From NCBI GenBank assembly GCA_016875515.1, contig VGRA01000099.1:1-7976 (forward strand): a DNA stretch of 7,976 bases, in the 5' to 3' direction. Source of the stretch: Deltaproteobacteria bacterium (GTDB taxonomy: Bacteria; Myxococcota; Myxococcia; Myxococcales; Myxococcaceae). The position numbers were made by a program, and so were the translations under genes. Under the pieces are notes generated by a model, which was given only the letters and a program-made list of their open reading frames with translations, searched no databases and was not told the DNA's origin. Positions 6,242-7,976 of the stretch are shown one piece after another (within the stretch, counting starts at the first letter, position 1; every line of letters starts with the position of its first letter).

Positions 6242-7708
6242 TCAGCCTTTGGTGTGGGGGGCGCGCCCCCGGGGATAGACCTGCTCGTACTCTGCAACCT
6301 GCGCATCCCACGAGAAGTCCTCTGCCATCCCCGCCTCCTGCAGACGACGGAAGGCGACAGGATCGTTGAACAGCTGGAGCGCGGTCTCGGTGGCCCAGCG
6401 CAGCCCCGCCGCGTCGTGGTGGTCGAAGAGGATGCCGGTGCCCTCGCCGGTGCGCGGGTTCCACTGCCGGACGGTGTCCGACAGGCCGCCCGTCTTCCGG
6501 ACCACCGGCACCGTGCCGTAGCGCAGGCTGTACATCTGGTTGAGGCCGCAGGGCTCGTAACGGCTGGGCATCAGGAAGAAGTCCGCGCCGGCCTCGATGC
6601 GGTGGGACAGCCCCACGTCGAAGGTGTCCCGGAAGCGGACCTGCCGGGGGAAGTGGCGCTCGAGCTCCCGGAACATCCGCACGAGCCGCCGCTCGCCGCT
6701 GCCCAGCACCACCAGCTGCAGGGGGTGGCGCCGCAGCAGCGGGGCGAGCGCGTCCGGCACCAGGTCCAGCCCCTTCTGCCCCGCCAGGCGGGAGACGATG
6801 GCGAACAGCGGAGCCTGCTCCACGTACGGCAGCTGCGCGGAGGCGAGCAGCCGCTGCTTGCAGGTGCGCTTCCCGGAGAGATCCCTGGCCGAGTAGCGGG
6901 CAGGCAGGTGGGCGTCCGTCTGCGGGTTCCACTCGCCGTGGTCGATGCCGTTGAGGATGCCCGAGAGCGCGTTGCCGCGCGCGCGCAGCAGGCCGTCAAG
7001 GCCGGCGCCGTACTCGGGCGTGCGGATTTCACGCGCGTAGGTGGGGCTCACCGTGGTGAGGGCGTCCGCGTACAGCACGCCGTGGAGGAGGAAGTTGATG
7101 CGCCCCTCGCGCAGCTGGTCCTGGTGGAACAGGTGAGCCGAGTCTGCCAGCCCCGTGTCCGGCAGCACGTGGGCGGGGAACATCCCCTGGTAGTTGAGGT
7201 TGTGGATGGTGAGGACCGTCTTCGTGCCCCCGAAGATGTCCTTGTCCCAGGCGAAGCGCGTCTCCAGCAGCAGCGGCGTCAGCGCGGTGGGCCAGTCGTT
7301 GCAGTGCACCACGTCCGGGGCAAACCGCATCCGCTGCGCCGCGGTGAGGGCGCCGCAGCTGAGGACGAGGAAGCGCAGGTGCTCGTCCGCGTCGTGGGTG
7401 TAGATGCCTTGGCGGGCGTACAGCTCCGGGCAGTGGAGGAAGAACACCTCCAGCGTGCTGCCGGGCAGTGGGGCGGCCAGCACCTGCAGCGTCCAGGCGC
7501 GCCCGCCGAAGGAGACGCGCAGGTCCCGCAGGGACTCCACGCGCCGCATCCGATGCTTGCGCAGGTCGATGCGGCCGTAGAGCGGCAGGAAGACGCGGAC
7601 GTCGTGGCCGGCGCGGTTCAGCGCCGCGGGGAGCGCGGCGGAGACGTCACCCAGGCCGCCCGTCTTGGCGAAGGGGTGGACCTCCGAGGTCAGGAAGAGG
7701 ACGTTCAC
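6242..7708 (-). CDS. glgA: glycogen/starch synthase (ADP-glucose type, GT5)
   Basis: 488 residues, close to the 477 of E. coli GlgA. It transfers glucose from ADP-glucose to the growing alpha-1,4-glucan in the cytosol. Seen: N-terminal E9-V-H-P-F-A-K15-T-G-G-L-G-D with the ADP-glucose-binding K-x-G-G-L motif; D137 in C-N-D-W; H169 in T-I-H-N; R308 and K313 in R-L-A-G-Q-K-G; and S382-R-Y-E385-P-C-G-L-N-Q with the catalytic glutamate. All landmarks of GT5 are present, so it should be active. The GTG at 7708-7706 is chosen because family members begin exactly at M-x-V-L-F-L-T-S-E; the open frame continues to 7942 but that extension is arginine-rich, unlike the family, and crosses a divergent gene. 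CCAAGG (7719-7714) is a weak ribosome site 5 bases ahead. It is the first gene of the minus-strand unit. No glgB, glgC or glgP is visible. Confidence 0.97.
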   Translation of the reverse strand: MNVLFLTSEVHPFAKTGGLGDVSAALPAALNRAGHDVRVFLPLYGRIDLRKHRMRRVESLRDLRVSFGGRAWTLQVLAAPLPGSTLEVFFLHCPELYARQGIYTHDADEHLRFLVLSCGALTAAQRMRFAPDVVHCNDWPTALTPLLLETRFAWDKDIFGGTKTVLTIHNLNYQGMFPAHVLPDTGLADSAHLFHQDQLREGRINFLLHGVLYADALTTVSPTYAREIRTPEYGAGLDGLLRARGNALSGILNGIDHGEWNPQTDAHLPARYSARDLSGKRTCKQRLLASAQLPYVEQAPLFAIVSRLAGQKGLDLVPDALAPLLRRHPLQLVVLGSGERRLVRMFRELERHFPRQVRFRDTFDVGLSHRIEAGADFFLMPSRYEPCGLNQMYSLRYGTVPVVRKTGGLSDTVRQWNPRTGEGTGILFDHHDAAGLRWATETALQLFNDPVAFRRLQEAGMAEDFSWDAQVAEYEQVYPRGRAPHTKG

Positions 7709-7724
7709 GAGGGCCTTGGAGGCT

Positions 7725-7778
7725 AGCACCGGCCGGCGTGGGGGCGGTGTGGTTCTTCGCGCACAGGTGACCGGTGCT
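7725..7778. repeat. 8-base inverted repeat with arms 46 bases apart
   Basis: AGCACCGG at 7725-7732 and its exact reverse complement CCGGTGCT at 7771-7778; extending to 12 bases gives 10 matches (CTAGCACCGGCC against GACCGGTGCTTG). One arm abuts the possible -10 of glgA, the other overlaps the first base of the TTGACC of the divergent gene. The loop is too long for a good hairpin, so paired protein-binding sites are likelier than a terminator; chance is also possible in such GC-rich DNA. Confidence 0.4.
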
Positions 7779-7808
7779 TGACCTCGCCACCACCCCGTCC
7801 CCGACACT
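7778..7808 (+). promoter_or_regulatory. weak candidate sigma-70-type promoter for the lipoprotein gene
   Basis: TTGACC (7778-7783, five of six matches to TTGACA) is followed after 19 bases by GACACT (7803-7808), a poor -10. The spacing is longer than the usual 17. Initiation about seven bases beyond would fall almost at the ATG, giving a nearly leaderless message, which fits the absence of a ribosome binding site. Tentative. Confidence 0.25.
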
Positions 7809-7817
7809 GACGCCCTC

Positions 7818-7976
7818 ATGCCCCGCCGTCCCCCGCCACGCCGCCTCACCCGCCGGGAGTTGATGGCCGGCGCCCTCGCCACCGCTGCCACCGCCGCCGG
7901 CTGCCGGGGAGCGCCGTCTCCAGCGGCGCCGCCCAAGGCCACACCTCCTCCAGCCGCTGGGCCCGCGGCCCCGCCC
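7818..7976 (+). CDS. predicted Tat-exported lipoprotein, N-terminal fragment (partial)
   Basis: 53 residues are visible from the ATG at 7818-7820 to the window end. Seen: a basic, proline-rich n-region, the twin-arginine segment T11-R-R-E-L-M-A, an alanine-rich hydrophobic stretch (16-27), and A26-A-G-C29 as lipobox; then a Pro/Ala-rich linker from residue 34. Known: such a signal directs a folded, often cofactor-bearing protein through the Tat system, with lipidation at the cysteine and anchoring to a membrane. The mature domain lies beyond the edge, so no enzyme class can be assigned. No Shine-Dalgarno sequence is seen before the ATG. It is transcribed away from glgA. The coding call rests on the coherent signal peptide and not on length. 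Confidence 0.72.
   Translation, partial: MPRRPPPRRLTRRELMAGALATAATAAGCRGAPSPAAPPKATPPPAAGPAAPP

Larger units (their letters stand above)
7709..7817. other. divergent intergenic region with candidate promoters
   Basis: This 109-base stretch separates glgA (minus) from the lipoprotein gene (plus) and must hold both promoters if the two are expressed independently. For the plus gene there is TTGACC at 7778-7783. For glgA the only candidate noticed is TGC-TAGCCT just upstream of the start, an extended -10-like sequence without a good -35. An 8-base inverted repeat touches both candidates. No terminator-like hairpin with a U-run is present. Confidence 0.6.

Noticed and set aside
5081..7726. An 881-codon open frame on the plus strand
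   Set aside because: Antisense to glgA and the ATP-grasp gene, with the same biased composition and no recognisable motif.
7776..7795. A sigma-54-like -24/-12 element on the minus strand upstream of glgA
   Set aside because: TGGC and GC elements are present, but the GG-to-GC spacing is 9 bases where 10 is required, and the -12 element is otherwise poor.
7709..7942. An N-terminal extension of glgA by 78 codons
   Set aside because: The extension is Arg/Ala/Gly-rich, unlike GT5 enzymes, and runs across the divergent promoter region into the lipoprotein gene. The GTG at 7708 matches the family N-terminus.

Overview
The window is very GC-rich DNA with strong G/C bias at third codon positions, frequent GTG starts and tightly packed genes. 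Together with the protein styles this suggests a myxobacterium (Myxococcus/Corallococcus/Archangium-like). That assignment is inference from composition and gene content; no rRNA or marker gene is present.

Layout: seven genes run right to left on the minus strand as one apparent transcription unit. In transcription order they are glgA (glycogen/starch synthase, 7708-6242), an ATP-grasp ligase (6235-5006), a peptidase-S51/class-I glutamine-amidotransferase-like protein (5009-4077), an esterase-fold hydrolase with an N-terminal beta-sandwich-like region (4080-2938), a second, different ATP-grasp-like protein (2916-1669), a short esterase-fold hydrolase (1672-938) and a GCS2-family carboxylate-amine ligase that runs off the left edge (916-1). 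Three junctions are 4-base NTGA overlaps and the others are gaps of 6, 21 and 21 bases, so co-transcription and translational coupling are very likely. At the right edge, after a 109-base divergent intergenic region, a plus-strand gene begins (7818 onward) encoding a predicted Tat-exported lipoprotein; only its first 53 residues are visible.

How the genes may work together: three separate ATP-dependent carboxylate-amine (amide/peptide-bond) ligase families, two serine-hydrolase-fold proteins and one S51-fold protein in a single unit is the signature of an amide-forming metabolite or peptide-modification pathway rather than ordinary housekeeping. No NRPS module, transporter, recognisable precursor peptide or regulator is visible in the window. 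The substrate is unknown. The co-directional glgA, only 6 bases upstream, raises the possibility of a link to glucan or storage metabolism, but glgA may only share a promoter. The S51-like protein appears to lack the family's nucleophilic serine (Gly in its place), suggesting a non-proteolytic role. No RNA genes, CRISPR arrays, insertion sequences or clear terminators were seen. No stretch longer than 300 bases lacks a gene.
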